64,000 bases of DNA. It comes from Agapetus fuscipes (taxonomy: Eukaryota; Arthropoda; Insecta; Trichoptera; Glossosomatidae). Location: positions 3,147,852-3,211,851 of the forward strand of contig OX637350.1 in assembly GCA_951799405.1 (NCBI GenBank), in the 5' to 3' direction. Every line of letters starts with the position of its first letter. The stretch's first letter is position 1. The position numbers were made by a program, and so were the translations under genes. The notes below the pieces were generated by a model, which was not told the DNA's origin, searched no databases, and saw only the letters and a program-made list of their open reading frames with translations. Positions 43,291 through 56,055 of the stretch are shown here, one piece after another.

Positions 43291-44602
43291 GGTTCTCTGT
43301 ATTTTATCCAGTTGAGAATAAGGTCCCTGGGATAAGGTGGGCCTTAATAACCGGAGATAAATCCATGCTTAATAGGATAATGTAACTCGGCGCGGCGAGG
43401 TCTCTCGTTTCGGTAAAATTGTTTTCTCTCTTTTTTGCTTTCACGTAATTTGTTCACCATTTAGGCGGGAAAAATGGGAGTCGCTTTGATTTGATCCAAT
43501 TTAAAAATGGTAGGAGATACGTAAGTACCATCATCTGATGGCTTATACATAAAAAAAAATAACCCTTTTGGTATCTCAGATTCGCTATTCTGCTAAATTC
43601 CTCACGATCTTAAGGCTACGAGATAACGATTCGTGTCGAAAAATAAGGTGTACTGTGATTTTTTTATCTATGGAGCTGGTGGACTTCTTGATGAAATATG
43701 GATGTTAGGCGCTGAGTTTAATTTTGATGATGCTGGATGTGGAGATTATTTGAAACATGTATTTTAGTTTAAACAATTTAATTGGACTTTATTCCATAAA
43801 GGTTACAAGGAATTTTGACAAAGGATTACGTGAATAAAATTAGATGAACAGTTTGAGACAAGTTACCAGCACAACGTTCAAGAGAGAAGAGAGAGAAGGA
43901 AGTTGGATTTTACACGCCTGCGGCGTCTGTCAGAAATGCAATACCAACCCAACAAAACGTACCAAAGACAAAAAGATTAATATTCTTGGTAGGTATATTA
44001 TATTTAATTAGATTGGTCATATTAAATTTAGACCAGGAGCTCTTTGCAAGCGTTAGCAGTAGCTTTGGATTCATATCCAAAGTATAAGGAATTAACAGTT
44101 GCCCAGTTGCTACATAGCGCTTCAGGATGGTGATAACATCGAAAGCGCTCGAGGAAACAAATCAACTCGGGAAGAAAAACTTTGCCTTGTATTTCTAAAG
44201 CTTATTTCGTCGATTCATACAGTTGGCAGATACAAAAAGATGTCAACGACAATTTTGCATTGCCAACAGAAAAGCACAAAACCAATTGTTCAAACTCCTA
44301 ATTGGCGAGCATAAAGTGCATACACCCTTTCTATTCAACAGCTGATATTTACGATTTGAAGAACTTCATTATGTGGTCGCTGATAAAGGGGAATGTGTTG
44401 GGACGGAACCGGTTCAATTGAATAAGGAGAAAAATTTGCTGTGAGAGGCCTTGCGCTAAGATCAATGTTGCTTTCATGGTGTGTACAGTGCTATAATTAG
44501 CGCTTTATCCCTAAAGCAAAGGAAAGCCTTACAGGAAGCTCATAAGCCTGGTTCAGACGAGTCAAGCTCTTTGGAGCGAGTAGCGAGTAGAATATGATGA
44601 TG
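43291..44602. other. Intergenic, no gene recognised
   Basis: No gene, SINE or MITE of the families above was found. The frame at 44099-44314 has no domain. Confidence 0.5.
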
Positions 44603-45325
44603 ATCTTTTATAATCTTAGGTGCAAAGGTATATTAACATTTAAGATTTATCTTCCGTGCATTTCAATAAGCAGACACGTATAAGTTTGCGCTCGAGGACT
44701 TACAACATAAAAGTCTTATCTCAAACGAACATAAGCCCTGCAACTCTTGACCTTTCCTGAAACATGGGGGAAATTGGCCAAGTGAACCACTTTGTCAATG
44801 TGTTATTTACCAAAAATGCAATTCAATTAAAAAATGACTACGCCGAAAGCTTGAGAATTCATCACAGTAATTTTTAATATTATCAGAATTTTTTGGTATA
44901 AAACTTAACATTTCAATATAAAAAATATTTGGGTACCTATGTACTTACAAAAAAATAAACAACCTCAAATGAACAAAACTCTTACAACTCTTGTCAACCT
45001 TTTCTGAAGCAGGAGTGGCATAAGCATAAATAAACCAATCTTTTACTGCATCGGACGATTTACTGTAACAAATGGTTCACTTTGCCAATGCCATCCCTGT
45101 TTCAGGGAAGATCGACAAAAGTTGCAGGGCTTATGCTCATTTGAAGTTTTTGATTTTAACTTATAAGAACACATGCAGCATTTATAAACGCAAATTTACA
45201 CGTACATGTCTGTGGGCATGAATTTAAAGTGTTGATATATCTCTTTGCAAGTCAGATTATAGATAGAGAGAATACGAATCCGAAGCGTTCCCCACTTGCT
45301 AGACTACAGACCACTGGAAACATGC
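44603..45325. repeat. A-unit cluster plus C-SINE fragment
   Basis: 44603-44800 (-) and 44955-45060 (-) are partial A-units, 45068-45265 (+) lacks only the 5' edge, and 45283-45325 is a short C-SINE tRNA-like piece on the minus strand. 45326-45620 is unassigned. Confidence 0.75.
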
Positions 45326-45621
45326 ACACATCCTCCTACTAATGCACTCGCACTCGACTCGCATGAACTTGGCTTGCAGCGAAGCCTTACGGAAAATGCA
45401 ATAGCCCAGTACGTTCCTTCCCTGTTATAGAGTCGCTTCATCCTGAACCAGGATCCCATACACGGAGTGCCGGGTAGATGTATGTGAGGAGGTTAATTGA
45501 TTTCAACAATAAATACACATTTATGTATCTATGTGTTTGAACAAGCTTTGTTTACGATGAAAATGTAATTATCTAATAAATTTATCAGTGTATTTTCTGA
45601 TATTCATTCTTATTCCTTGAC

Positions 45622-45845
45622 TTATAGGTTGGTATGAGGCTGAACACCCATACTGTAAACAATGGTTCACTTTGCCAATGTCACCCCTGTTTCAGGGAAT
45701 GTCGGCAAGAGTTGCAGGGCTTATGTTCATTTGAGGTTTGGATTTTATTTGTAGGTACACAATCAGCATTTGTAAGCGCGAACTACACGTGTTTGTTTGT
45801 GGGCATACATCTGAGAGCTTGAATATATCCTTGCAACTTAGATTA
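45622..45845 (+). repeat. A-unit
   Basis: Well-preserved full-length copy of the catctgagag subtype. Confidence 0.9.
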
Positions 45846-45925
45846 TTATTATTTATTATTATTATTATTCAGTTTTCTTATTTTTCTTTTTTCTTCGTTC
45901 TACCTGTCATTTTTGTTCAAACGCA

Positions 45926-46252
45926 AACGCAACTAAGCTACACATATAGTGTAACTTTTTGCCGCGCTATCCCCGAGGGAGTCGCATATGTGGCGAGTTG
46001 AGCCTATTTATTTTTACAGGTAAGGGGGCCGGCCTTACGCTAACCACTTCAGTTGAAGTGGGAGTTTCCCAGCTCCCGAGAGGGCTGGTACCCATTTCTT
46101 GTGAAGGCTGAGTAAACCTTGCCGGTATTTTATTTTGGGGTTTGAAATAAACACCGAAATGGGAAATCATTTCTGACACCCGCGGTGGGATTCGAACCCG
46201 AGCTCACGGGGCGGAATGCAATCACTCTAGCAACTGAGCTATCGACCGGACT
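45926..46252 (-). repeat. B-SINE, full length
   Basis: Minus-strand copy with a complete head and 3' end; tail of acgcaaacgcaact on the + strand, i.e. (TTGCGT)n on its own strand. Confidence 0.9.
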
Positions 46253-46372
46253 TTTCTGTTATTAATTTTATTTATTTTCGACTCCATTTTTTATTTTTTT
46301 CAATTTTGTCAGGTATTTTCAATTTTTAACACATCTGTGGGATGTTTTTAGGATTAATTAATAATTATTTCT

Positions 46373-46625
46373 TGACTTATAGGTTGGTATGAGGCTGACC
46401 ACCCATACTGTAAAAAATGGTTCACTTTGCCAACGTCACCCCTGTTTCAGGGCAGGTTGGCAAGAGTTGCAGGGCTTATGTTCATTTGAGATTGGGTTTT
46501 TATATTATAGGTCCACATGTGGCACGTGTAAGCGCGAAATTATGCGTGTCTGCTTGTGGGTATGCATTTAATATGAATTGCAGATGATACATATCTTTGG
46601 AACTTAGATTTAGATTTAGATTTAG
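46373..46625 (+). repeat. A-unit
   Basis: Full-length, the subtype with tgtggcacgtgtaagcgcg, ending in three tttaga repeats. Confidence 0.9.
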
Positions 46626-48844
46626 AAGGCACTTTACAGTATATGTATATCCATTTCTCTTGTTTTTATAATTGTGTCTGTATCTGTTTTTTTATTCAAA
46701 TGTTAATGCACAATCGTCTCGGGCTGGTAGAATTAGAAAAGAGAGCCCTCCAAATATTCTCAAAAGCAGAGACATCTATTAAACATATTTTCAAACTAAA
46801 ATACCTAATGAAGATTTTTAAAAGCGACACCCGGTGTACAGCTTTCAAACTAAAGTAACCTCACGGGGATCAGGCGCGCAGACACATGAAGAGGTAAATA
46901 TCTAAATCCACACAGGCGTATTGCTGCGCATGCGCGCCATTAACCAATCACATTGTTTCAGTTGGCTGTTGCGCAGTGTCGTCTAAATACAAACTCATTC
47001 ATCACGAGTGCGTGTAGAGGTTGAAATCCACACAAATCTAGTGATGCGCGTGCGCACAATGAGCCAATCAGGTTCTATTGGATCGATGTTGCTCAGCGTT
47101 GTAAAAATACAACCTCATTCATATGGCGCCGACATGCAGATGAAACAATTTGTATCCCAAATTTGGTTATTGGGCTAAATTACATGATTTTAAATATGAC
47201 GGCTTGAGGTAATAAGAAAAGGATCATAAACAAGGCGATTTTGTCAATCAATCTGTTGGAGTAGAGACAGCTACATACAGGATTTCAAAAGCATTCTATG
47301 TTGAAAAGATAGAAACATTAAATTTAAAAAATGCTGATGTTGGCTTAAATCGGGTTTCAAAAATGTGTGTACGGATAGATAGCCAGGCAAACTTATCTAT
47401 GGGAGCTTTTGAGGCATAAATACGTTATAACCTAACATTCTCGAATGTAAATGCTCGATTGTATTGGGGTAGCAGAATTAGAAGAGAGTCCTCAAAATAT
47501 TCGCAAAAACAGAGACATCTATGAAACATATTTTCGAACTAAAATGACCTAATGAAGATTTTGAAAGGAGACCCTGTGAACAGCTTTCAAACTAAAGTAA
47601 CCTCACGGGGATCAGGCGCGCAGACACATGAAGAGGTAAATATCCAAATCCACACAGGCGTATTGCTGCGCATGCGCGCCATTTACCAATCACATTGTTT
47701 CAGTTGGCTGTTGCGCAGTGTCGTCGAAATACAAACTCATTCATTAGGAGCGCGTGTAGAAGTTGAAATCCACACAAATCTAGTGATGCGCGTGCGCACA
47801 ATGAGCCAATCAGGTTGTATTGGATCGATGTTGTTCAGCGTTGTAAAAATACAACTGTATTCATAAAGTGAAGATATGGAGATGAAACGATTTTTATCCC
47901 GAGTTGGGGTAAATTACATGATCTCTAATACAACTGCTTGATTAAAAAAAGAAAAGGATCATAAACAAGGTAATTTTGCCAATTAATCTGATGAAGAAGA
48001 GGCCGCTATATATACCTTAAAAGTATCATAATCTCATGGATTCTGGAAGCATTTTAAGTTGAATAGATAGTCACCTAAAATTAAGAAATGCTTATGTTGG
48101 CTTAAATCGGGTTTCTAGAATGTGCAAACGCATAGATAGCCAGGCATACTCATCTATGAATGCCCTAAAAAAATGGAGCTTGTAAGGTGTTTTAATTTAA
48201 CATTTTCCAATGTTAATGCTTGATTGTATTGGGGTAGCAGAATTAGAAAAGAGAGCCCTCCAAATATTCGCAAAAGCAGAGACATCTATGAAACATATTT
48301 TCGAACTAAAATGACCTAATGAAGATTTCTAAGGGCGACATCCTGTGAACAGCTTTCAAACTAAAGTAACCTCACGGGGATCAGGCGCGCAGACACATAA
48401 AGAGGTAAATATCTGAATCCACACAGGCGTACTGCTGCGCGTGCGCGCCATTAACCAATCACATTTATTACGTTGGCTGTAGCGCAGTGTCGTCAAAATA
48501 CAAACTCATTCATCAGGAGCGCGTGAAGAGGTTGAAATCCACACAAGGCTAGTGATGCGCGTGCGCACATGAGCCAATCAGGTTGTATTGGATCGATTTC
48601 GTGCAGAGTTGTAAAAATACAACCTCAGCCATATTATGGTGAAGAGGTGCATAGAAAACGATTTTTATCCCGTATTGGGGTAAATTACATGATCTCTCAT
48701 ACGACTGCTTGAGTTAATAAGAAAAGGATCATAAACAAGGCGATTTCGCCAATAAATCTGTTAAAGTAGAGGCCGCTATATATATACTCGTAGCTTAAAA
48801 GAATCGCAACTTTATGGATTCCGGAAGCATTCTAAGTTGAATAG

Positions 48845-49135
48845 ATAACTGTTACTGTAACTGTAACTCTGTCACCATTCCGCTAGGGGTGGCCAGAGCC
48901 TCTGCAGAGCTGCCTCCATTTTTTCCTATCCTTACATACCTCTTTCCATTCATTCATATCATCACCTTTTTCATGCATTTTCTTCTTTAACGCTCACTTT
49001 GTATATCCCATTCTTTCACAATCTCCTCAATCTGATCATTCCATACTTTTCTCGGTCGTCCCTTCCCTCTTTTTCCTTTCACACTTTATTTGTTTACATA
49101 CTTTGTTAGTCTATTATCATTCATTCTTTCCACAT
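48845..49135 (-). pseudogene. LINE-B C-terminus inserted in the satellite
   Basis: Minus strand shows RFGHVERMNDNRLTK, KGRPRKVWNDQIEEIVKEWD, DRKKWRQLCRGSGHP and the gttacagttacagt tail. Unit sequence resumes on the right at agatagtaacctt, suggesting an agata target duplication. Frameshifts and a stop are present. Confidence 0.8.
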
Positions 49136-49179
49136 GCCCAAACCTTAGTAGATAGTAACCTTAAATTAAAAAAATGCTT

Positions 49180-49440
49180 ATAAAAAAAAAAAAAACGCAA
49201 CTAAGCTACACATTTAGTGTAACTTCTTGCCGCGTTATCCCCGAAGGGCATGTGGCGAGTTGAACCTATTTATTTGTACAGGTAAGGGGGCCGGCCTTAC
49301 GCCAACCACTTCAGTTGAAGTGGGAGTTTCCCAGCTCCCGAGAGAGCTGGTACTCATTTCTTGTGAAGGCTAAGTAAACCTTGCCGGTATTTTTATTTTG
49401 GGGTTTGAAATAAACACCGAAACGGGAAAACGGGAAACGG
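49180..49440 (-). repeat. B-SINE inserted in the satellite, 5'-truncated
   Basis: Lacks the tRNA-like head, ends at accgaaacgggaaa. Its 3' tail is a T run (A run on the + strand). Short ttat repeats flank it (left gcttat, right ttatgttgg), and unit sequence continues after it. Confidence 0.85.
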
Positions 49441-50261
49441 TTATGTTGGATAAAATTGGGTTTCTAATTTGTCCAAACTGATAGATAGCCAGGCATCCTA
49501 TTCTATGAATTCCTAAAAAAATAGAGATTTTATTTTTATTTTTACAGCAAACAAACAGTTTATACAAATATTAAGGCATTAAACTTTAAAGCCTAACATT
49601 CTCAAATGTTAATTCTCGAATGTTTCAGGGTAGCAGAATTAGAAAAAACAGCCCGCCAAATAGTTGCAAAAGCAGAGACAACTTTTAAAAATATTTTCGA
49701 ACTAAAATGACCTAATGAAGAGTTTTCAAAGGCGACACCAGTGTACAGCTTTCAAACTAAAGTAACCTCACGGGGTATCAGGTGCACAGATCCATAAAGA
49801 GGTAAATAACCACATCCACAGGCGTATTGCTGCGCATGCGCGCCATTAACCAATCACATTGTTTTAGTTGTCTGTTGCGCAGTGTCGTCGAACTTCAAAC
49901 TCATTCATCAGGAGTGCGTGAAGAGGTTGAAATTCACACAAGTCTAATGATGCGCGTGCGCACAATGAGCCAATCAGGTTGTATTGGATCGATGTTGCTC
50001 AGCGTTGTTAAAATACAATCTCATTCATGTGGTGCAGACATACAGATCAAACGATTTAATCCCAAATTGGGGTAAATTGCATGATCTTAAACACGACTGC
50101 TTGAGTAAATAAGAAACGGATCATAAACAAGGCGATTTTGCCTATAAATCTGTTGAGGTAAAGGTCGCTATATATAGCTTAAAAGTATCGCCACTTCATG
50201 GATTCCGTAATGCAGATTCAAGAAATGCTTATGTTGGCTTGAATCGGATTTTATGGGCTAA

Positions 50262-50390
50262 TTTGTTGACTGACGTTAGAATGCCGCCGTCTTCATCGCT
50301 CCCAATGGAGATCCTTGGCAAGTAGAATTGGAATGGCTCTACCAGACCATCTTACCCAACGCCTCTGTACTTCCACTGTCGGGTTTCTTA
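50262..50390 (+). pseudogene. Foreign insert in satellite, possible LINE C-terminal relic
   Basis: About 130 bp absent from the other units. One frame gives SRIGMALPDHLTQRLCTSTV, then GFLKC, reminiscent of the W-x-x-LP-x-x-L ... F-K end of non-LTR element ORF2 proteins. The match is short. Confidence 0.35.
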
Positions 50391-52079
50391 AATGTACAAA
50401 TGGATAGACAGCCAGGCATCCTCATCTATAAATGCCTACAAAATTGGAGCTTGTAAGCCATAAAAACATTATGGCCGAACATTCTCAAATGTTAATTCTC
50501 GATTGTTTCGCTGTAGCAGAATTATAAAAGAGAGACCTCCAAATATTCGCAAAAGCAGAGACATCTATGAAACATATTTTCGAACTAAAATGACCTAATG
50601 AAGATTTTCAAAGGTGCAGACACCTGTGTACAGCTTTCAAACTAAAGTAACCTCACGGGGATCAGGCGTGCAGACACATGAAGAGGTAAATATCTAAATC
50701 CACACAGGCCTATTGCTGCGCATGCGCGCCATTAACCAATCACATTGTTTCAGCTGTTTGCTGTTGCGCAGTGTCATCGAAATACAAACTCATTCATCAG
50801 GAGTGCGTGAAGAGGTTGAAATCCACACAAATCTAGTGATGCGCGTGCGCACGATGAGCCAATCAGGTTGTATTGGATCGATTTTGCTCACCGGTGTAAA
50901 CATACAATCCCATTCATATTGTGAAGACATGCAGATGAAACGACTTTTATCCCAAATTGGGGTACATTACATGATCTCAAATACGACTGCTTGATTAAAA
51001 AAAGAAAAAGATCATAAACAAGGTCATTTTGCCACGTAATCTGTTGAAGTAGGGGCAGCTATAGCAAAACCGTATCGTAACCTGATGGATTCCGGAAGCA
51101 TTCTCAGTGGAATAGATAGAAACCTAAAATTAAGAAATGCGTATGTTGGCTTAAATTGGGTTTCTATAATGTGCCAACGACATCGTTTTCGGTTCATCGG
51201 TTTCATCGGTTTCTAGAATAGCCAGGCATCCTCATCTATGAATGCTTACAAAATTGGAGCTTTTGAGGCATAAAAACGTTATAGCCTAACACTCTCAAGA
51301 ATTAGAAAAAAAGCCCTCTAAATATTTGCAAAAGAAGAGACATCTATGAAACATATTTTCGAACTAAAATGACCTAATGAAGATTTCTAAAGGCGACACC
51401 CTGTGAACAGCTTTCAAACTAAAGTAACCTCACGGAGGATCAGGCACGCAGACACTTGAAGAGGTAAATATCTAAATCCACACAGGCGTATTGCTGCGCA
51501 TGCGCGCCATTATCCAATCACATTGTTTCAGTTGGCTGCTGCGCAGTGTCGTCGAAATACAAACTCATTCATCAGGAGCGCGTGAAGAGGTTGAAATCCA
51601 CACAAATCTAGTGATGCGCGTGCTCACAATGAGCCAATCAGGTTGTATTGGATCGATGTTGCTCAGCGTTGTAAAAATACAGCCTCATTCATATGGCGCA
51701 GACATGCAGATGAAACATTTTTTTCCCAAATTGGGGTAAATTCATATACTTTGTGGGTAAACTGCATGATCTCAAATACGACTGTTTGAGTAAATAAAAA
51801 CAGAATCATAAACTAGGCGATTTTGCCAGTAAATATGTTGAAGTAGGGGTAGCTATATATATCTTAATAGTATCGTAATCTCAGCGATTGCGGAAGCATT
51901 CTAAGTTAGACGACAGATCTATCTTGAATAGCTAGTAACCTTAAATAAAGAAATGCTTATGTTGGCTTAAATTGGGGTTCTAAAATGTCCAAACTGATAG
52001 ATAGCCAGGCATCTTCATCTATGAATGCCTAAAAAAATAATTTTTTTTTTATTTATACAGCAAACAAACAGTTTATACA

Positions 52080-52215
52080 TATATAAAGGTGATGGATATG
52101 AAGGAATTGAAAGAGGTATGTCAGGATAGGAAAAAATGAAGGCAACTCTGCAGAGGCTCTGGCCACCCTTAGCGGAATGGCGACAGAGTTACAGTTTACA
52201 GTTTACAGTTAAGGC
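52080..52215 (+). pseudogene. LINE-B 3' end inserted in the satellite
   Basis: KVMDMKELKEVCQDRKK, stop, then gcaactctgcagaggctctg and gcgacagagttacag with three ttacag tail repeats. Confidence 0.8.
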
Positions 52216-52680
52216 ATTAATTCTCAATTTTGAATACTTCATTGTATTGGGGTAGCAGAATTAGAAGATAGTCCTCCAAATATTTGCAAAAGCAGAGACA
52301 TCTATGAAACATATTTTCGAACTAAAATGACCTAATGAAGATTTTCAAAGGCGACACCTGTGCACAGCTTTCAAACTAAAGTAACCTCACAGGGATTAGG
52401 CGCACAGACCCATGAAGAGGTAAATAACCAAATCCACACAGATGTATTGCTGCGCATGCGCATCATTGACCAATCACATTGTTTCAGTTGGCTGTTGCGC
52501 AGTGTCGTCGAAATACAAACTCATTCATCAGGAGTGCGTGAAGAGGTTGAAATCCACACAAATCTAGTGATGCGCGTGCGCACAATCAGCCAATCAGGTT
52601 GTATTGGATCGATGTTGCTCAGCGTTGTAAAAATACAATCTCATTCATGTGGTGCAGAGACATGCAGATGAAACAATTTG

Positions 52681-53164
52681 TCAGTGTTTGTGGTCACACT
52701 CCTCCGAAACGGCTTGACGAATTCTTATGAAATTTACTGTAAGAAATTAACAAGTATATTTCATACAGCTATATGATGAAGAGCGTACACAGATTTACGT
52801 ACCAAATACATCTAGACGCATATTATACAAGTCAGTAAAACACATAGACACACAATCAAAAGTAAGTACGTACACATAGACATTGACTCATACATTTTTA
52901 GCACTATCATTCTGGAAAGGGAAACTTGCAAATACTCGTATTATATCTGTCAGGATTTATATTTAAAAAATGAAAGACATATCAGCTGATGAAAAAGCTG
53001 TAGTGTCCTTTCTTCAATGCAAAAACATGCCAATCATTCATTTCTTAGAAAGACGCCCACGTCACAATACCAGTCGACATGATATGTTTTTTTTTCAATT
53101 TCTTTACGTCTCTGAACAAGTCACTTTCGTTTGTTATTCAGGCCTCATGTGATATTGTTTGCGA
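52681..53164. repeat. LTR-related and unassigned DNA
   Basis: 52690-52745 holds a widely dispersed type of motif (ctccgaaacggcttgacg, atgaaatttactg). 52840-52910 shares acacacaatcaaaagtaagt with the solo LTR at 42850. 52911-53164 has no gene. Confidence 0.4.
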
Positions 53165-53680
53165 TGACAGGACAGAACGGCACAGTGACAAAACAATACA
53201 TAACATAACGCCACATGACAAAACAACACATGACAAAACGACTCATGACAAAATGATACTTAACAGAACGACACATGACAGAGCAACACATGACAAAACG
53301 ATAGATAACAGTACCCTTAGTACGAGTTGCAAAACTTGAGTAAAGTAAAGTTAACGGAATGTATTAAAGAATGATTTTCCCCAAAATCTGCCGTTTTTGT
53401 TTCTTACACTTTATGGTCTTAGCAAAAGAGTTACAGTGATGAAGAAAATCAAGTTCAAACAAATAAAAACGGCAGATTTTGGGGAAAACTACTCTTTAAT
53501 ACTTTCCGTAAACTTTACTTTACTCAAGTCTTGCAACTCGTACTCAGGGTACAGAACGACACATGACAGAACGACACATGACAGATGTTCTGTCGGTCGT
53601 GTGTCGTTCTTTCATGTGTCGTTTTGTCACTGTGTCGTTATGTCGTGTGTAGCTTTGTCACTGTGCCGTTCTACCATGGA
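53165..53680. mobile_element. Foldback-like element of 15-bp repeats, split by mA
   Basis: 53165-53311 is a run of roughly 15-bp units (acacatgacaaaacg and variants). 53552-53585 continues the same units and 53590-53680 repeats them in inverse (cgtttttgtcac-type units, gtgtgtcgttctttcatgtg). The inverted arms would form a hairpin centred near 53587. mA copy 3 interrupts the left arm. Confidence 0.75.
53312..53551. mobile_element. mA palindromic MITE, copy 3
   Basis: 240 bp, flanked by CAG on both sides (53309-53311 and 53552-53554). The repeat array on either side (gataaca, gaacgacac) joins cleanly when the element and one CAG are removed. Confidence 0.9.
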
Positions 53681-53744
53681 ATCGATATTGTTCGTTACAT
53701 TTTTTTTGCTTCGATCCAGTCGCCAAGTTTGGACATCGGTATCA

Positions 53745-54720
53745 TAAGCATACAACATCACGTTTCAACTCAACCAAACCAAATATTTATCAAAACTAAA
53801 ACGCTCACCAGAGACGCTGTTTTCTTTTGCATACATTTTTTTGTGGTAGACGATATGGTTGAGTTGTAAGTTATGTTTTATACTTGGGAAAACTGGCACC
53901 CGTCGTCGTGGGTGAATTGTCTATAACCACCCACTCTGCATGACCAAGTATGACAAACCAACTGGCCTATCTAAAATGGAACCTATCGGGTTTTAATTGC
54001 TCTTTTTGCAAACGTATCTTCGAGATTGACATTATGTCCGTACTTTATGGGATTAAGAGAATGAAGGATAAATCTTGTTGTAAAATTTATGATCAATAAA
54101 ATGGTGGGTTGTTGACATTTAAAAAAAACGAAGTTTCGTCACCTCAAGGATATTTTCCTGTAAAATTCATAGGTTCTAAATAAGCGTGACATTGGCCAAG
54201 TGGACCATTATTGACAGTGTGAGTAGTCGCCATCTATCGACCTAAAATTTATGGAAGTAAGTAAGTATAATAAACTATAGAGCACAAGATTTGAAAAAAC
54301 ACATACAAAAAAAAAAAACCTATAATTTTGATCAAACTTTATAGTGTAAGAACACACTACACTACTCAGTTAAAAACAAAATATGTAGGTGCACACACAC
54401 CAGCAAGCGATTGACTTTATCGTAATGGATTAAGTAGGTAGATGATATTTCCACGGCATTGAACCTCCGCCCAAACAGCAACAGCCTTCGGAGGCAGCTG
54501 GAGCTAATCGATGATCATCATTGCATAACACGTACACATTAAACCTAGGTCTAACGTGAGACTAACGTGGTACCAGAGAGCTGGAGACCAAGTGTAAAAC
54601 TACACGTCTTAACTCAACGACGTAAACTTATAGACAACTAAAACTGCGCACCAAGAGACCGTTTTTGATTCCATATTTTTTTGGAAAAACTCAATCTCGT
54701 ACCACGATATTGTCCATGTA
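53745..54720. repeat. Family G palindromes and an A-unit fragment
   Basis: 53750-53890 is an inverted repeat (cacgtttcaactcaacca against atggttgagttgtaagt). 54178-54260 is a minus-strand A-unit 5' part. 54565-54720 is a second, weaker family G copy. The remainder is unassigned. Confidence 0.45.
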
Positions 54721-54949
54721 ACTAACGCCTTCGGTTTTCCTATGGCCAATAATAATCTTAAATAAAACTTATGACTGTTTATCCATTAGATTTTTAAGCA
54801 AGAATTTACGCAAGCATTATCCATTTTTAAAGGGCTCAAATTTGAAAGATTCATTGTGATGAACTTTCCGAAAACTGTTTGAAAATAATTTTATTTTACT
54901 CATTCATTATTAGCTCTATGTCTTTGAGTTTCTCCAGTCATACCTCTCG

Positions 54950-55251
54950 CAACTACGCAAACGCAACTAATCTGCACATATAGTGTAACTTCTTGCCGCG
55001 TTATCCCTGAAGGATTTCGCATGTGGCCAGTGGAACCTATTTATTTTTACATGTAAGGGGGCCGGCCTTACGCCAACCACTTCAGTTGTAGTGGGGGTTT
55101 CCCCACTCCCAAGGGGGCTGGTTGTATTTTATTTTGGGGTTTGAAATAAACACCGAAAGACGAAATCATTTCTGATACCCTAGGCGGAATTCGATCCCGA
55201 GCTCACGGCATGGAATGCAAGCACTCTACCAACTGAGCTATCGACCGGACG
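54950..55251 (-). repeat. B-SINE
   Basis: Minus-strand copy with an intact head (gctatcgaccgga on the + strand end) and a short internal deletion near gggggctggt. Confidence 0.88.
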
Positions 55252-55561
55252 ATAATCGTCATTCATCCACGCCTGGAGAAGGTGATGACGCTGATTGCTG
55301 ACATGAACAAGAAAGCCTGTTAGCAACTGTCTCAGATATAGAGATCAGAGTGAATTGTCCGGTAGATTTCCATAACTTTGTCAAGAGTTGTCTGCGTTCA
55401 GCGCATGGGGGCGGCTCTGGCGTCACATGATCAGGGCGTGGGAGGCGCTCCAGACGGAGGTGGATATATGGAGCATGGAAACCTGGAGACAAGTATTTCA
55501 TTGCGTGCTGTAGGCTCAAGAAAAGAGAAGGCAATAATGTAGTGTGCTGATCCTTGCATGT
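55252..55561. other. GC-richer spacer between two inverted B-SINEs
   Basis: 310 bp between head-to-head B-SINEs. A 91-codon minus-strand frame has no recognisable domain. Nothing else is seen. Confidence 0.4.
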
Positions 55562-55860
55562 CCAGTCGATAGCTCAGTTGGTAGAGCAGTGCTTGCGTGC
55601 CATGCCGAGAGTTCGGGTTTGAAATGATTTCCCGTTTCGGTTTTATTTTAAAATACCGGCAAGGCTTACTTAGTCTTCACAGAAATGAGTACTAGCTTCC
55701 TCGGAAGCTGGGAAAAAAACACCACTCCAACTGAAGTGGTTGGCATGAGGCCAGCCCCCTTACCTTTACAAATAAATAGATTCCACTCGCCACACGCGAT
55801 AATTATCTTGCGGGGAAAACGCGGCAAGGAATTACACTATATATGTAGCTTAGTTGTGTT
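55562..55860 (+). repeat. B-SINE
   Basis: Head (gtcgatagctcagttggtag), a small deletion after ttcgggttt, then body and 3' end. Confidence 0.88.
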
Positions 55861-55867
55861 ATTTAAT

Positions 55868-56055
55868 GCATACCCACATGCAAGTTTGCGCTTATAAACG
55901 CTGCATGTGTACTTAGATACAAAATAAACCAAACCTCACATGAAAAAAAACTTTGTAGTTTCTGCCGCTTTTCTGTGGAACCGCGGTGGAATTAGCAAAA
56001 GTAAACCAAGTTTTTACAGCCTGGGGGGTCAGCCTCATACCGAAGTATTAGTCAA
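55868..56055 (-). repeat. A-unit
   Basis: Diverged minus-strand copy lacking the 3' tail. Confidence 0.75.

Larger units (their letters stand above)
46695..52680 (+). repeat. ~760-bp satellite, seven units, with duplicated NRF1/CCAAT module
   Basis: Units are anchored by ttgctgcgcatgcgc at 46921, 47663, 48432 (ctgctgcgcgtgcgc), 49827, 50713, 51491 and 52447. After removing later insertions the period is about 740-780 bp. Each unit holds an internal ~120-bp duplication. The first half has tgcgcatgcgc, 8-9 bp, then ccaatcac; the second has tgcgcgtgcgc, 8-9 bp, then ccaatcag; both end with atacaayctcattcat. The GCGCATGCGC-type sites fit the consensus bound by NRF1/erect-wing, and the CCAAT boxes fit NF-Y. 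Five of seven units keep an 80-100 codon frame across this part (MRAINQSHCFSWLLRSVVEI); units 1 and 3 have stops. The rest of each unit is AT-rich. Confidence 0.9.

Noticed and set aside
53397..53869. Overlapping frames with Cys/Ser/Val-rich repeats
   Set aside because: They arise from the inverted 15-bp repeats and the mA palindrome.
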